Below, piece by piece: positions 25,677-36,232 of a stretch of 64,000 nt of DNA; position 1 is the stretch's first letter, and each line of letters starts with the position of its first letter. The stretch lies in the NCBI GenBank assembly GCA_944384835.1, contig CALWUU010000023.1, positions 1-64,000 on the forward strand. The letters run 5' to 3'. This DNA comes from an uncultured Clostridia bacterium (lineage in GTDB: Bacteria > Bacillota > Clostridia > Oscillospirales > Acutalibacteraceae). A model generated the notes under the pieces. It was given only the letters and a program-made list of their open reading frames with translations. It searched no databases and was not told the origin of the DNA. The position numbers were made by a program, and so were the translations under genes.

Positions 25677-28083
25677 ATTTCGCTACAATATTTACCAGTT
25701 TGCCCGGTACATAAATTTCTTTTACAATTTGTTTTCCTGAAAGTTCTGCAGCTACTTTTGCATCTGCTTTTGCCGCAGCAATTGCGCTTTCAGCATCAAT
25801 ATCTGCCGCAACTTCTAGTCTGCAACGAATTTTTCCGCATACCTGAACCGCAATTTCAATGGTTTTATCCACACATTTGCTCTCGTCGTATTCAGGCCAT
25901 TGTTGTTGACAAACCATACCACTGCCTAACTTGGAATTCTCCCATACTTCTTCACAAATATGAGGAGCAAACATATTCAATAATACGGTAAATAGTCTTA
26001 ACTCACCTTTTGTTACAGAACCTATATCATAAATATCATTTAAAAGTGCCATTAAGGTCGCAATTGCCGTATTGAATTTTAAGGTTTCCGTGTCTTCACC
26101 AATCTTTTTAATGGCTCTGTGGAAGGAAGCTTCCAATTTTGGACTTAATCCTTCATCTGCCGTCATAACTTCCTGCAAATTCCAAAAGCGTTCCAGAAAA
26201 CGTCTGCACCCTTTGATACTTGCAGTGCTCCAAGGCGCCGCTTTTTCAAAGTCACCAATGAACATTTCATACAAACGCATGGTATCTGCACCATATTCCC
26301 CTATAATATCGTCAGGGTTTACCACGTTACCGCGGGATTTACTCATTTTCTCGCCGTTTTCACCCAAAATCATACCGTGACTGGTACGTTTGGCATACGG
26401 TTCTTTCGTTGGCGCAATTCCAATATCATATAGGAATTTATTCCAAAAACGGCTGTACAGCAAGTGTAAAGTGGTATGCTCCATACCGCCGTTATACCAA
26501 TCAACAGGAGCCCAATATTGCAAAGCTTCTGTACTTGCCAAAGCATCATCGTTATGTGGATCCATATAACGCAGGAAATACCAGGAAGAACCCGCCCATT
26601 GGGGCATAGTGTCTGTTTCACGCTTTGCGGGTGCACCGCATTTGGGACAAGTAGTATTTACCCAATCTGTCATTTTTGCAAGAGGAGATTCTCCGTTATC
26701 TGTCGGTTCGTAAGAATCCACATCCGGCAGCTCCAACGGCAATTGATCTTCCGGCACAGCAACATGTCCGCATTTCTCACAATGTACGATCGGAATTGGT
26801 TCGCCCCAATAACGCTGACGTGAAAATACCCAATCGCGCAGTTTGAAGTTTACCTTGGCACGTCCAATCCCCTGCTCTTCCAAATATGCAGTAATCTTTT
26901 TCTTTGCTTCTTCAACAGTCAATCCGTTTAGAATATCGGAATTCACCATAGTACCGTTTTGATTCTCTGTAAATGGTTCTTTTTGAACGTCTCCGCCCTT
27001 GACAACCTCAACAATGGGAAGATTGAATTTTTTTGCAAAATCCCAGTCTCGATCATCATGAGCAGGAACCGCCATGATAGCGCCTGTTCCGTAAGAAACC
27101 AAAACGTAATCGGAAACAAAAATTGGGATTTCTTTCTTTGTCAAAGGATTAATACCCTTGACACCTTTTAATTCCACACCTGTTTTTTCTTTGGCAACTT
27201 CTGTACGCTCAAAGTCGGATTTTTTTGCGGCCGCTTCCTGATAAGCACGGATTTCCTCCAGATTGGAAAGTTTATCTTTCCAAGTTTCAATCAAAGGATG
27301 TTCCGGGGAGATAACCATATATGTAGCACCATACATCGTATCAGGGCGTGTAGTGTAAATCTCTATGGTATCGCCTGCCGTGGTAGCAAATTTGGCTTGC
27401 ACACCTGTTGAACGTCCAATCCAGTTTCTTTGCTGTGCTTTTACACGCTCAGGATAATCTACTAGTTCTAAATCATCAATCAAGCGCTGTGCATATTCGG
27501 TAATTTTCAGCATCCATTGGGATTTTGTCTTACGCACGACCTCACTGCCGCAGCGTTCACAGCCGCCGTTTACCACTTCTTCATTTGCAAGCACGCACTT
27601 GCAAGAAGTACACCAGTTGACAGCCATTTCTTTTTTATAAGCAAGACCGTGCTGAAATAGCTGAAGGAAAATCCATTGTGTCCATTTATAATATTGTGGG
27701 TCAGTGGTGTTAATCTCACGGGACCAGTCAAAAGAAATACCCAAAGCAATTAATTGCTGTTTGAAACGTGCAATATTCTGTTCTGTTACAAGCTTTGGAT
27801 GCACATGGTTTTTAATTGCAAAATTTTCAGTAGGCAAACCAAATGCGTCCCATCCAATTGGATAAAGAACATTATATCCTTGCATACGGCGTTTTCTCGC
27901 AACAATGTCAATCGCCGTATACGAACGCGGATGTCCCACGTGCAGTCCTTGTCCCGAAGGATAAGGGAACTCAATCAACGCATAGTATTTCTTTTTATCT
28001 GATTGATTGGAAGCATGGAAAACACCTGCTTCTTCCCATTTTTTATGCCATTTTTCTTCTAATGGTTGATGTTCGTACTTCAC
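25675..28083 (-). CDS. leuS: Leucyl-tRNA synthetase
   Basis: An 802-residue class I aminoacyl-tRNA synthetase, normal for bacterial LeuRS. The HIGH-type motif is [14 protein letters not shown] near residue 39. The CP1 editing domain (about 220-410) has [13 protein letters not shown] and the discriminating [12 protein letters not shown] zinc-binding insert has CEKCG and CPKCGAP. The KMSKS loop is [14 protein letters not shown] near 577. A C-terminal anticodon-binding domain follows. The start is GTG with AGGGGGAAA upstream, 11 bases after the rsfS stop. It is the last gene of the operon. No T-box is seen, consistent with its position inside a transcript. Confidence 0.97.
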   Translation of the reverse strand: MKYEHQPLEEKWHKKWEEAGVFHASNQSDKKKYYALIEFPYPSGQGLHVGHPRSYTAIDIVARKRRMQGYNVLYPIGWDAFGLPTENFAIKNHVHPKLVTEQNIARFKQQLIALGISFDWSREINTTDPQYYKWTQWIFLQLFQHGLAYKKEMAVNWCTSCKCVLANEEVVNGGCERCGSEVVRKTKSQWMLKITEYAQRLIDDLELVDYPERVKAQQRNWIGRSTGVQAKFATTAGDTIEIYTTRPDTMYGATYMVISPEHPLIETWKDKLSNLEEIRAYQEAAAKKSDFERTEVAKEKTGVELKGVKGINPLTKKEIPIFVSDYVLVSYGTGAIMAVPAHDDRDWDFAKKFNLPIVEVVKGGDVQKEPFTENQNGTMVNSDILNGLTVEEAKKKITAYLEEQGIGRAKVNFKLRDWVFSRQRYWGEPIPIVHCEKCGHVAVPEDQLPLELPDVDSYEPTDNGESPLAKMTDWVNTTCPKCGAPAKRETDTMPQWAGSSWYFLRYMDPHNDDALASTEALQYWAPVDWYNGGMEHTTLHLLYSRFWNKFLYDIGIAPTKEPYAKRTSHGMILGENGEKMSKSRGNVVNPDDIIGEYGADTMRLYEMFIGDFEKAAPWSTASIKGCRRFLERFWNLQEVMTADEGLSPKLEASFHRAIKKIGEDTETLKFNTAIATLMALLNDIYDIGSVTKGELRLFTVLLNMFAPHICEEVWENSKLGSGMVCQQQWPEYDESKCVDKTIEIAVQVCGKIRCRLEVAADIDAESAIAAAKADAKVAAELSGKQIVKEIYVPGKLVNIVAK

Positions 28084-28094
28084 AGAATTTCCCC

Positions 28095-28445
28095 CTAATT
28101 TAAAAAGCTCATATCAATAGATTCTCCGTCCTGCCATAAGCGGTCAAGATCATAAAACTCACGGGATTCCGGTGTAAAGATATGAACGATTACACTGTTA
28201 TAATCCATTAACACCCATGAATTTGCCCTGTAACCTTCCATATGGTCAGGCATAATGCCTGCAGATTTCAGACCGACTTCCAATTCATCTGCCAATGCAT
28301 TTACATGGGTATTGCTGGTACCGGTTGCAAATACAAAATAATCTGTCAGGGAAGAAATGTCTTCTATTTTTACAATTTTAATTTCTTCTGCTTTTTTGTT
28401 ATTCAAATATTTTGCCGCTTCTTTTGCTAATTCTAAAGATGTCAT
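28095..28445 (-). CDS. rsfS: Ribosome silencing factor RsfS
   Basis: A 116-residue protein of the RsfS/Iojap family that binds L14 on the 50S subunit and blocks subunit joining in starvation. It has [20 protein letters not shown] at the N-terminus, [20 protein letters not shown] (about 30-50), and [20 protein letters not shown] near the end. The ATG at 28445 has GGTGG upstream and gives the usual family length. Longer in-frame starts reach back toward the yqeK stop. It lies in the common order nadD-yqeK-rsfS. Confidence 0.94.
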   Translation of the reverse strand: MTSLELAKEAAKYLNNKKAEEIKIVKIEDISSLTDYFVFATGTSNTHVNALADELEVGLKSAGIMPDHMEGYRANSWVLMDYNSVIVHIFTPESREFYDLDRLWQDGESIDMSFLN

Positions 28446-28528
28446 GCGTTCCACCATTTCTCCGGCAAATATCACTTTGTCAGCAATTTTCCTCTGCCGG
28501 ATAGAAAATTGCATTCATAAAATAAAAT

Positions 28529-29098
28529 TTATAAATCAAAATGTTTAATGGCCCAGTTATAAGCTTTTATGCTGTCTGAATGGACAGTCCGGTGTTCTGC
28601 CGTTAAGGACTGTATGGAGAATATTAAACCTTCCAGCACTGTTCTATCAAGACTTTCTCTGGCAAAATCCCGTAGCTTTTCTACACCTTCATAATCACGG
28701 TCCATCGAAATATAATCCGCTACAAACAATACTTTATCCAACTGGGTCATATCAGCACGTGCAGTTGTATGGTACAGCACTGCATGAAGCATTTCTTCAT
28801 CTTCGATATGCAGTACTTGTTTCATATATAAATAACCGCATTTGGCATGCCAAAGCTTTGGCGTGTCCCGTTCTTCATCCGTGAGTATTATACCAGACTC
28901 CTCCAGCATTTTCAATTGTTCTTCCTTGGGAAGCTCCTTCATAATATCATGTAAAAGACCGACCGTTTCCGCCTTTTTTTCATCTACGCCATATCTGCTT
29001 GCCAAAGCAACACATTCTTCCGCAACATATACGGAATGGCGAAAACGTTTATCAGATAAAAACGGACGGATAATCTCTTTATATTGCTTTGAATCCAT
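28529..29098 (-). CDS. yqeK: HD-domain hydrolase YqeK (probable Ap4A hydrolase)
   Basis: A 189-residue HD-superfamily protein. The metal-binding residues are in RFRHSVYVAEECVALASRYG near residue 20 (His), VGLLHDIMKELP near 50 (HD), and later His/Asp in LWHAKCGYLY, VLYHTTARADMTQ and VLFVADYISMDRD. The family hydrolyses diadenosine tetraphosphate symmetrically to ADP and is nearly always next to nadD and rsfS. AAGGAG precedes the ATG at 29098. The nadD stop lies 4 bases upstream of the start. Confidence 0.92.
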   Translation of the reverse strand: MDSKQYKEIIRPFLSDKRFRHSVYVAEECVALASRYGVDEKKAETVGLLHDIMKELPKEEQLKMLEESGIILTDEERDTPKLWHAKCGYLYMKQVLHIEDEEMLHAVLYHTTARADMTQLDKVLFVADYISMDRDYEGVEKLRDFARESLDRTVLEGLIFSIQSLTAEHRTVHSDSIKAYNWAIKHFDL

Positions 29099-29102
29099 AG
29101 AC

Positions 29103-29702
29103 TTACTCCTTATATAAATCATACTGCTTCATATAATCCACAACAGCTGCAGGAACCAAACAGGAAATATCCTCTCCCTTCTTCCATGCAGTTCGAACCA
29201 TCGTAGATGAAATAGGTAAAAAATCAATATTAGCCAGTATCGTATCCGCACCGTGCGATTTCAAAATTTGGGCATATCGTTCCATTTTTCCCATTCCTTC
29301 TATACTGCGGGGAGCAGAGCAAATGGTTGCCAACTGAAAAATACGTCTGGGATTGTTCCATTTGAGCAAAGACAAAAACATATCTTCCCCGGTAATAAAA
29401 TACAGCGAATCATTGGGGAATTTATGTTTTAACTCTTCCAAGGTCAAAACCGTATAGCTTGGAGTTTCTCTGCATACTTCCATGTCGGAGACTTCGTAGC
29501 CAAATTCCTTAGCCGCCAATTGACACATATGAACGCGATGTACCGCATCCGCCAATTGTTCATCTCCTTTATGGGTAGGAACTTTTGTGGGGATCAAAAT
29601 GACACGGTCAAATCCAATTTTTTCAGAAAATCGTTTGACCAAATGCAAATGACCATTGTGAATTGGATTAAACGTACCGCCTAAAATCGCAATTTTTTGC
29701 AT
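29103..29702 (-). CDS. nadD: Nicotinate-nucleotide adenylyltransferase NadD
   Basis: A 199-residue nucleotidyltransferase that adenylates nicotinate mononucleotide to form deamido-NAD. The signature is GGTFNPIHNGHLHLVKRF at residue 8, including the HxGH motif. The C-terminal IDFLPISSTMVR contains the ISST phosphate-binding motif. ITGEDMFLSLLKWNNPRRIF is the usual middle part. It lies between yhbY and yqeK with short gaps. The ribosome binding site is weak, suggesting coupling to yhbY translation. Confidence 0.95.
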   Translation of the reverse strand: MQKIAILGGTFNPIHNGHLHLVKRFSEKIGFDRVILIPTKVPTHKGDEQLADAVHRVHMCQLAAKEFGYEVSDMEVCRETPSYTVLTLEELKHKFPNDSLYFITGEDMFLSLLKWNNPRRIFQLATICSAPRSIEGMGKMERYAQILKSHGADTILANIDFLPISSTMVRTAWKKGEDISCLVPAAVVDYMKQYDLYKE

Positions 29703-29722
29703 AACAGCACATCACGACCAAT

Positions 29723-30031
29723 CTATGATTTTTTCTTGGATTTTGGCAAAACAATTTTAGGGTCCTGTTGATTTTTACGGTACAAAATAAATTTTGTACC
29801 AATCACCTGAATGACATCAGATTTTGTTTTTTCTGCGATTTCTTCCGCTGTATCCCGCGGAGAGTGGGGCGCTGTTTCCAGCACCTTCCCTTTTATTAAT
29901 TCTCTTGCTTTCAACGCATCATTTGCTTGCTTTACAATATCATCGCTAATTCCGCCTTTTCCAACCATTAAAATAGTTTCAATAGAATTTGCCAAAGCAC
30001 GCAAATAAGCGCGTTGTTTACTTGTTAGCAT
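29723..30031 (-). CDS. yhbY: Ribosome assembly RNA-binding protein YhbY
   Basis: A 102-residue CRM-domain protein: LTSKQRAYLRALANSIETIL, then VGKGGISDDIVKQANDALKA, where the GxxG-like loop binds rRNA, and KGKVLETAPHSPRDTAEEIA. The family associates with pre-50S particles. The ATG at 30031 has AAAGGAG upstream. The rdgB stop is 14 bases before it. Confidence 0.94.
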   Translation of the reverse strand: MLTSKQRAYLRALANSIETILMVGKGGISDDIVKQANDALKARELIKGKVLETAPHSPRDTAEEIAEKTKSDVIQVIGTKFILYRKNQQDPKIVLPKSKKKS

Positions 30032-30045
30032 GGTATGCTCCTTTA

Positions 30046-30624
30046 TCAATTATTCAAATACTCTTGTAATTTTTGAGAAAACAGCATAAGCGCTTTTCCC
30101 CTATGGCTGATGCGGTCTTTTTCCTCATCAGACAACTGACCAAAAGATTGTTCTCCCACCAAAAAGATTGGATCATAACCAAACCCGCCGTCGCCGGTCA
30201 ATTCAAATGCGATAGTTCCTTCGCAATTTGCTTCTGCAGTAATGCAGTCTCCATTTGGAAATACACAGCAAATAGAACACACAAAACGAGCAGTCCGTTG
30301 CTCTTTTGGCACGTTTTTTAATTCATGCAGCAATTTCTCCATTTTTTGTATATCTGTCGCATATTCGCCTGCATATCTGGCTGAATATACGCCGGGAGCG
30401 CCGTTTAATGCATCTACTGCCAGCCCTGAATCATCCGCAATGGCAGGCAATCCTGTTTCTTTGCATGCAGCATTTGCTTTTAAATACGCATTTTCTGCGA
30501 AGGTCGTTCCTGTTTCGTCTACTTCTTGTAACTGCGCAGTGGAAACCTCAATTCCAAGAGGATTTAAAATGCGTTCCATTTCCGCCAATTTCTTTTTGTT
30601 ATGGGTCGCTATGATAAACTTCAT
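30046..30624 (-). CDS. rdgB: XTP/dITP diphosphatase (RdgB/HAM1 family)
   Basis: A 192-residue pyrophosphatase that removes ITP, dITP and XTP from the nucleotide pool. The N-terminal signature is IATHNKKKLAEMERIL. Further blocks are TFAENAYLKANAACKETGLP, IADDSGLAVDALNGAPGVYS, and the C-terminal GDGGFGYDPIF with SHRGKALM. Of two in-frame ATGs, the second (30624) is better spaced from AAGGATT. It begins 5 bases after the ftsY stop. Confidence 0.95.
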   Translation of the reverse strand: MKFIIATHNKKKLAEMERILNPLGIEVSTAQLQEVDETGTTFAENAYLKANAACKETGLPAIADDSGLAVDALNGAPGVYSARYAGEYATDIQKMEKLLHELKNVPKEQRTARFVCSICCVFPNGDCITAEANCEGTIAFELTGDGGFGYDPIFLVGEQSFGQLSDEEKDRISHRGKALMLFSQKLQEYLNN

Positions 30625-30629
30625 AAACA

Positions 30630-31607
30630 TTAATCCTTATAAAAATCGTCAAATTCTTCGTCTTCTTCATCCTCTTCTGCTTCCGGCTCGTCATCGTTTC
30701 TTTTTTCAAATAACGCTGCGGCGAATGCATGAGCGTCAAAGGGCTGAAGATCTTGTATTTTTTCCCCAACGCCAATGAATTTCACAGGAAGCTGCAATTC
30801 TTCGCGAATAGCGAGGACTACGCCGCCTTTTGCAGTACCGTCCAGCTTTGTCAGCACAATACCTGAAATACCGGCGGCATTTTTAAACTCTCTTGCCTGG
30901 TTCACTGCATTTTGACCTGTGGTTGCATCCAATACGAGCAGTACCTCTTTGTCGCAGTCCGGCAGTTCTCTGTCAATGATACGGCTGATTTTTGCCAGTT
31001 CGTCCATTAAATTCTTTTTATTGTGCAGTCGTCCGGCAGTATCACAAATAATAACATCTGCGTCAACTGATTTTGCTTTTGCAATGGTGTCGAATACAAC
31101 GGAAGCAGGGTCAGAACCTTCGTCACGTCTTACCATATCTACCTGTGCGCGATTTGCCCAAACTTCCAGCTGTTCAATAGCAGCGGCACGGAAGGTATCA
31201 GCAGCGCCTAAGATTACCTTTTTGCCTTCTTTTTTCAAACGCAGCGCCATTTTACCAATGGTAGTGGTTTTTCCTACGCCGTTGACACCAATTACTAATA
31301 TAATAGATGGTTTTGTCTGAATATGCAACTCCTCATCGCCGCTAATCATATCCGCAACAATATCCTGTATCATACCCATGATCAACTGTGGGTCAGTCAC
31401 GCCTTCTTCTTTGACTCGTGTCCTTAATGTTGAGCAAATTTTTTCTGCTGTAACCATCCCCACATCGCCCATAATCAGCAGTTCTTCCAACTCTTCAAAC
31501 AATTCCTCATCAATCTTGGTAAAAGAATTGAGCATAGTGCCAATGGAACCCGATATACTCTCTCTCGTTTTCTTTAATCCTTGTTTGATTTTATCAAAAA
31601 ATCCCAT
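30630..31607 (-). CDS. ftsY: Signal recognition particle receptor FtsY
   Basis: A 325-residue SRP GTPase that docks ribosome-SRP complexes at the membrane. The N domain is helical. The G domain has G1 GVNGVGKTTTIGKMALRL near residue 108, DTFRAAAIEQLEVWA, G3 DTAGRLHNKKNLMDEL near 193 and TKLDGTAKGG near 257. The C-terminal tail is very acidic (EAEEDEEDEEFDDFYKD), whereas most FtsY proteins carry their acidic A region at the N-terminus. GGAGAGATG precedes the ATG. The gene follows smc with a 30-base gap. Confidence 0.96.
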   Translation of the reverse strand: MGFFDKIKQGLKKTRESISGSIGTMLNSFTKIDEELFEELEELLIMGDVGMVTAEKICSTLRTRVKEEGVTDPQLIMGMIQDIVADMISGDEELHIQTKPSIILVIGVNGVGKTTTIGKMALRLKKEGKKVILGAADTFRAAAIEQLEVWANRAQVDMVRRDEGSDPASVVFDTIAKAKSVDADVIICDTAGRLHNKKNLMDELAKISRIIDRELPDCDKEVLLVLDATTGQNAVNQAREFKNAAGISGIVLTKLDGTAKGGVVLAIREELQLPVKFIGVGEKIQDLQPFDAHAFAAALFEKRNDDEPEAEEDEEDEEFDDFYKD

Positions 31608-31637
31608 AAGTTCATCTCTCCTTATTCAAAATAAGTG

Positions 31638-34600
31638 TTATAAACCTAATTTTTCTTCAATTTCGCTTACATCCAGCTCTAACAATTTCGATACACCTTG
31701 ATCCTGCATGGTTACGCCATATAATACATCCGCTTCTTCCATGGTGCCTCGGCGGTGCGTAATGGTAACAAACTGGGTGTTATCATTCATTTTGCGTAAA
31801 TAAGATGCAAACCGCGTTACGTTTACATCATCCAGCGCCGCTTCAATTTCATCTAAAATACAAAACGGAGGCGGACTTACTTTCATAATGGCAAAATACA
31901 ATGCAATGGCAACCAATGCTTTTTCACCGCCGGACAGCAATTCAATATTGGTCACAATTTTACCTGGAGGATGTACGATAATTTCAATGCCGCTTTCCAA
32001 TACATTGTCATAATCCTGCAATTGCAAATTGGCTTTTCCACCGCCAAACAGTGTTTGGAAGGTCTCTTTAAAATTCGTATTGATTTGTTCAAACCGTTCC
32101 AAAAACAATTCTTTCATTTGGTGGGTTAAATCGTGGATCAATTTTTTCAGTTCATTGCGCGATTTCTCGACATCTGCAATTTGAGAAGTCAAAAATTCAT
32201 AGCGTTCGGATACTTCTTTATATTCTTCAATGGCGGCTACATTTACCGTCCCCAGCGCTTTTATTTTTGATTTGAGTTCATTTAGTCTGCGCTGTGCCTT
32301 TCCGGCATCCTCAATTTGAATATCAAGCGTCTGCGCTTCGCGTCGGGTCAATTCATATTCTTCCCATAATTTTGTAATGATACTGTCATACTCTTTTTGC
32401 AGATTGGCTTTTCTTTCTTCCAAGCGTGCCAATTCTCTGCCTAAATTTTCACGCTCCACAGATTTTTCACGTTCCTGAGCTCTCAAATGTGCGCAATGCT
32501 GTTCTGTCTGCAAACGTTCTTCCGTTAATTGAGCAATGGTTTCTTTTGAAGATTTTGCCTGTTCACGCAAAGAGATTACTTCTTCTTTGAAAGCTGCAAT
32601 CTGTTGTTCTACCAATTGATTTGCACCTGTCACTGCACGGATTTCACTGTTCAGTGTCTCCGCTTTCCGGTCGTAATTCAATCTATTTTGGCGTAAATCT
32701 TCCAATTCTTTCTGCAGAGCCTCTTTTTCCTTTTCAATGGCAACTCCTGCAACACGCAGCTCTTGTAATTGTTCATTTAACAATTGGCTTTCTTTGCCTG
32801 AAGATTCTTTACTGCCGGTTAATTGCGTTAACCAAGTTTGTACGGCTGTCATCTCATCTGTCAGTTTTAACAGTTGTGCCGCTGTATCTTCTTTTATTTG
32901 CATCTGCTGTTTCAATTGATGGGAAAACTGCTCTTGCTCTGACTGCAGTTGCTGTAACGCTTCCTCTATGGATTTCCGTTCACTCTGAACACGATTAGAT
33001 TCCGCTTGTATTTGTACGACTTCTTCTCGCCTCTGATACAATGCATTTTTCGCATGTTCAATAGCCTGCTCTGCTTCTTTTGTACGCTGCACCGTTGTCT
33101 GGAATGCTTCTTTTGCTTTTGCAGACTGTTGTTCCAAAGCGGCAATTTTTTCTTTTCCCTGTGCAATATCAGCACTGCGGCTCAATAACCCTGCGCTGCG
33201 TGCTTGAGAACCACCTGTCATAGAACCGCCTGCATTGACTACTTGTCCGTCCAATGTAACAACACGAAAACGATAATGATATCGTTTGGCAATCTCAGTG
33301 GCGGCATCTAAATCTTTCGCTACCACAATACGTCCCAGCAAAGACTGTAATACGCTGCAATATTGTGCATCGCATTGGCATAAATCTTCCGCAATACCAA
33401 TAAATCCTGGACACGTATCCAATCCTGATTCCGTTAATTTATTTGCTTTTATGGTAGACATAGGCAAAAATGTGGCTCTGCCTTTTTCTTTCTGTTTTAA
33501 AAAGAGAATTGCCTGTTTGGCATCTTGTTCGCTGCCAACTACAATGTGCTGCATAGAAGCGCCCAGAGCAGTTTCTAACGCAACGGCATATTGTTTCGGC
33601 ACTTCTATCAAACGGGATACCGGTCCATGGATGCCTTTCAAATGACCGTTTGCGGCTTGATTCATAACCGCCTTGACCGAATGATTGAAACCTTCCAAAC
33701 TGCTTTCCAAATTCTCTAAAAATTTGACTTTTCTGGTCTGTTCATTGATATCAAGCAACAGGCGATCTGACATTTGTTTTTCCTGTTCCAGCTGTTTGCG
33801 GCAGTCTTGATAATGCTGTCGGCAAGTTTCAATCTCTTGTACCATAGATTCTAATTGCACCTTAGAATCGGATACCATTTTGCTGTAATCAAGCTCTTCC
33901 AGTTTTAGCTTTTCCATTTGCGTTTGATAAGCGTTTACTTGCTGTACATACGCATTTTGTTTTTCTTCCGCTTGACTGATTTCTGAATTTGCAACCATTT
34001 GCTGCAATTTTATCTCTGAATTTTTTTCCGTTAAATTATGTAGCTTTTGTGTTGCCTGTGCAATTTCAGAATCTGACTGGTTCATATTGTTTCTGATAGA
34101 TTCTAACTTTTCTATATAGGACTGCTGTTCTTTACGATTGTTTAAGAATAGTTCCTCAGTTTTTTTTAGTCTATCTTGTTTTAAAAGCAACTCTTGTTCT
34201 GCTGATTGATGAGATAAAGAAGCCAATTCCATCTCTTTTTTAATACGTTCTATACTTTGATTGTTATGAAGCAGATCATTTTCTAAAACGGATATTTCGC
34301 CTTCTTTACGTGCTGCAAGCTCTTCCGCCTGTGAAGTTTTGGTACGTATTTCATCCATTTGTGCCGTATAACTGTTAGCACGGTTAAAACCCGTCTCAAT
34401 TTCGCGGCTGATTTTTTCCAATTGTGCGGAAACCTGCTCTTCCTGATTCCGCGCAATTGCAGTTTTTTCTTCCTGTTCACGCAATACATTTCCGGAACGC
34501 TCCAGTGTATTGAGCCAAAGGCCGATTTCAAGATTCCGCTTTTCTTCATAAAATTCCAGATAGCTCTTGGCTTTTTCCGACTGTATGCGCAGGGGTTCCA

Positions 34601-35204
34601 CCCTGTCTTCCAATTCAGAAACAATATCATGCAGACGAACCAAGTTTTCTTCCGCATGAAACAATTTTCTCTCTGACTCTTCTTTGCGGTAACGGTATCT
34701 GGAAATGCCTGCTGCCTCTTCAAAAATTTCGCGGCGATCCTCCGAACGGGCAGATACAATGCTGTCAATTTTACCTTGTCCAATCACAGAATAGCCGTCA
34801 CGTCCAAGTCCGGTATCCATAAACAGCTCGTGGATATCTTTCAGGCGTACAGTCGCATTATTAATTAAATATTCGCTGTCGCCGGAACGATAATAACGGC
34901 GTGTAATCGAGACCAAATCTCCGTCAAAGGGAAGTTCGCGATTTTGATTTTCAATGGTCATGGTAACTTCCGCATAACCGTGGGCTTTGCGGCTTGTTGT
35001 TCCGCTGAATATAATGTCTTCCATTTTGGAGCAACGTAAATTTTTGGTAGACTGCTCTCCCAGAACCCAACGGATTGCGTCACTGATATTGCTTTTGCCG
35101 CTTCCGTTTGGACCGACCACCGCAGTAAATCCATGATTGAAATTTAATTTTGTTCGGTCAGGGAACGTTTTAAATCCGTGAATTTCTAATGACTTTAACC
35201 GCAA
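31638..35204 (-). CDS. smc: Chromosome segregation protein SMC
   Basis: An 1188-residue condensin ATPase, the usual length. Walker A GPNGSGKSNISDAIRWVLGE lies near residue 32. Long coiled coils cover about 165-500 and 670-1015, interrupted by the hinge (about 505-665, with GIHGPVSRLIEVPKQYAVAL and GGSMTGGSQARSAG). The C-terminal head has the signature LLSGGEKALVAIALYFA and Walker B FCILDEIEAALDDVN near 1107. The start is TTG at 35204 with AAGGAGTGG upstream and overlaps the radical SAM gene's end by 10 bases. It is followed by ftsY, the classic order. Confidence 0.97.
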   Translation of the reverse strand: MRLKSLEIHGFKTFPDRTKLNFNHGFTAVVGPNGSGKSNISDAIRWVLGEQSTKNLRCSKMEDIIFSGTTSRKAHGYAEVTMTIENQNRELPFDGDLVSITRRYYRSGDSEYLINNATVRLKDIHELFMDTGLGRDGYSVIGQGKIDSIVSARSEDRREIFEEAAGISRYRYRKEESERKLFHAEENLVRLHDIVSELEDRVEPLRIQSEKAKSYLEFYEEKRNLEIGLWLNTLERSGNVLREQEEKTAIARNQEEQVSAQLEKISREIETGFNRANSYTAQMDEIRTKTSQAEELAARKEGEISVLENDLLHNNQSIERIKKEMELASLSHQSAEQELLLKQDRLKKTEELFLNNRKEQQSYIEKLESIRNNMNQSDSEIAQATQKLHNLTEKNSEIKLQQMVANSEISQAEEKQNAYVQQVNAYQTQMEKLKLEELDYSKMVSDSKVQLESMVQEIETCRQHYQDCRKQLEQEKQMSDRLLLDINEQTRKVKFLENLESSLEGFNHSVKAVMNQAANGHLKGIHGPVSRLIEVPKQYAVALETALGASMQHIVVGSEQDAKQAILFLKQKEKGRATFLPMSTIKANKLTESGLDTCPGFIGIAEDLCQCDAQYCSVLQSLLGRIVVAKDLDAATEIAKRYHYRFRVVTLDGQVVNAGGSMTGGSQARSAGLLSRSADIAQGKEKIAALEQQSAKAKEAFQTTVQRTKEAEQAIEHAKNALYQRREEVVQIQAESNRVQSERKSIEEALQQLQSEQEQFSHQLKQQMQIKEDTAAQLLKLTDEMTAVQTWLTQLTGSKESSGKESQLLNEQLQELRVAGVAIEKEKEALQKELEDLRQNRLNYDRKAETLNSEIRAVTGANQLVEQQIAAFKEEVISLREQAKSSKETIAQLTEERLQTEQHCAHLRAQEREKSVERENLGRELARLEERKANLQKEYDSIITKLWEEYELTRREAQTLDIQIEDAGKAQRRLNELKSKIKALGTVNVAAIEEYKEVSERYEFLTSQIADVEKSRNELKKLIHDLTHQMKELFLERFEQINTNFKETFQTLFGGGKANLQLQDYDNVLESGIEIIVHPPGKIVTNIELLSGGEKALVAIALYFAIMKVSPPPFCILDEIEAALDDVNVTRFASYLRKMNDNTQFVTITHRRGTMEEADVLYGVTMQDQGVSKLLELDVSEIEEKLGL

Positions 35205-36232
35205 ACTTCCACTCCTTTCTTTTCATTGTCTGCATATGTTAATAAAAAACGATTTCTCTGTATCGTCTCATTTGTTTTTATCTCTATATGATAACCCATA
35301 GAAGTAAAAAATTGTAAATTACTCTTTTTTTGCCCCACTGCCTTGGAATAATCCTTTGGATGGATAAAAAGCTCGAAGTTTTTTCCTTTTACGAAAGCAT
35401 GTTCCAAAACTTGCAAAACGGCAGTGCGGTATCTTCTGCTTTCACAAAGTTCTCTTAGCGCAGGGTGCCAAGGTCCTGCCAAACGGTCCCGTTCCAATTC
35501 GGGAGAACTGTGCAGTCCCAAGCGAATCACCTTAATTTGCTCTTGTTCAAAAAAGGCAAGAAGTTCACTGCATAAGTCCACTGTTTCCTCCAAAGATAAC
35601 GTATCATACTTTCCGCTCTCATACAACTGTCCCAAGTAGGTATGTTTCATAATTACTGTTGGATAGATCCGAACCGTATCCGGTTTGCATTTTGCTATTT
35701 TCATTGCCGTTTGTTTGGCGCCTTGCGCGGTATCCTGATATAATCCGGTCATCATTTGAAGACCAAGTTCAAAATCAAAGGCTTTGATAAGATAAGAAGC
35801 ATCTTTGACCTGCTGTGCCGTATGTCCTCTCAAATTTGCCTCTAACACGGTATCCAGCATACTTTGCGCTCCCAACTCAATTGCTGTTACCCCATATTGC
35901 TTTAGACAATACAATACAGATTCATCAATTGCATCAGGACGAGTAGAAATACGGATTCCCTTTATGATTCCTCCTGTTACAAACGGCTGTGCCGCCTCTA
36001 ACAGTGAAACCATATAATCATGGTTCAATGCTGTAAAACTGCCGCCGAAAAAGGCTAGTTCCAACTGCATGGTTTCATGACATTTATGGTCGACAGCTTC
36101 TTGGATTGCATTTGTGACATCTTTGGGAGCAGGTTGTGTTTGTATTCCTGTGATACTTACCTGATTACAAAAGCTGCATTGATGAGGACATCCATTGTGG
36201 GGAACAAAAATTGCAATATTTCCGTGTTTAAT
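35195..36232 (-). CDS. Radical SAM protein (Elp3/YhcC-like) with apparent ATT start
   Basis: A 345-residue protein when started at ATT (36232-36230). It opens KHGNIAIFVPHNGCPHQCSF, which holds the radical SAM cluster Cys15-xxx-Cys19-xx-Cys22. Then come ELAFFGGSFTALN (SAM-binding GG), then IRISTRPDAIDESVLYCLKQ and AIELGAQSMLDTVL. This is an Elp3-type radical SAM domain without an acetyltransferase half. An upstream stop (36241-36239) leaves no ATG, GTG or TTG before the cysteines. A start at the Met at 36070 would delete the Fe-S site. ATT overlaps the rnc stop (ATTAA) and has GGAG 10 bases upstream. The gene always travels with rnc and smc in related Clostridia, to my memory. Substrate unknown. 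Confidence 0.85.
   Translation of the reverse strand: MKHGNIAIFVPHNGCPHQCSFCNQVSITGIQTQPAPKDVTNAIQEAVDHKCHETMQLELAFFGGSFTALNHDYMVSLLEAAQPFVTGGIIKGIRISTRPDAIDESVLYCLKQYGVTAIELGAQSMLDTVLEANLRGHTAQQVKDASYLIKAFDFELGLQMMTGLYQDTAQGAKQTAMKIAKCKPDTVRIYPTVIMKHTYLGQLYESGKYDTLSLEETVDLCSELLAFFEQEQIKVIRLGLHSSPELERDRLAGPWHPALRELCESRRYRTAVLQVLEHAFVKGKNFELFIHPKDYSKAVGQKKSNLQFFTSMGYHIEIKTNETIQRNRFLLTYADNEKKGVEVCG

Noticed and set aside
35195..36070. 291-residue form of the radical SAM protein starting at ATG 36070
   Set aside because: It would remove the CxxxCxxC cluster and leave a non-functional protein. Coding continues upstream to the rnc stop.
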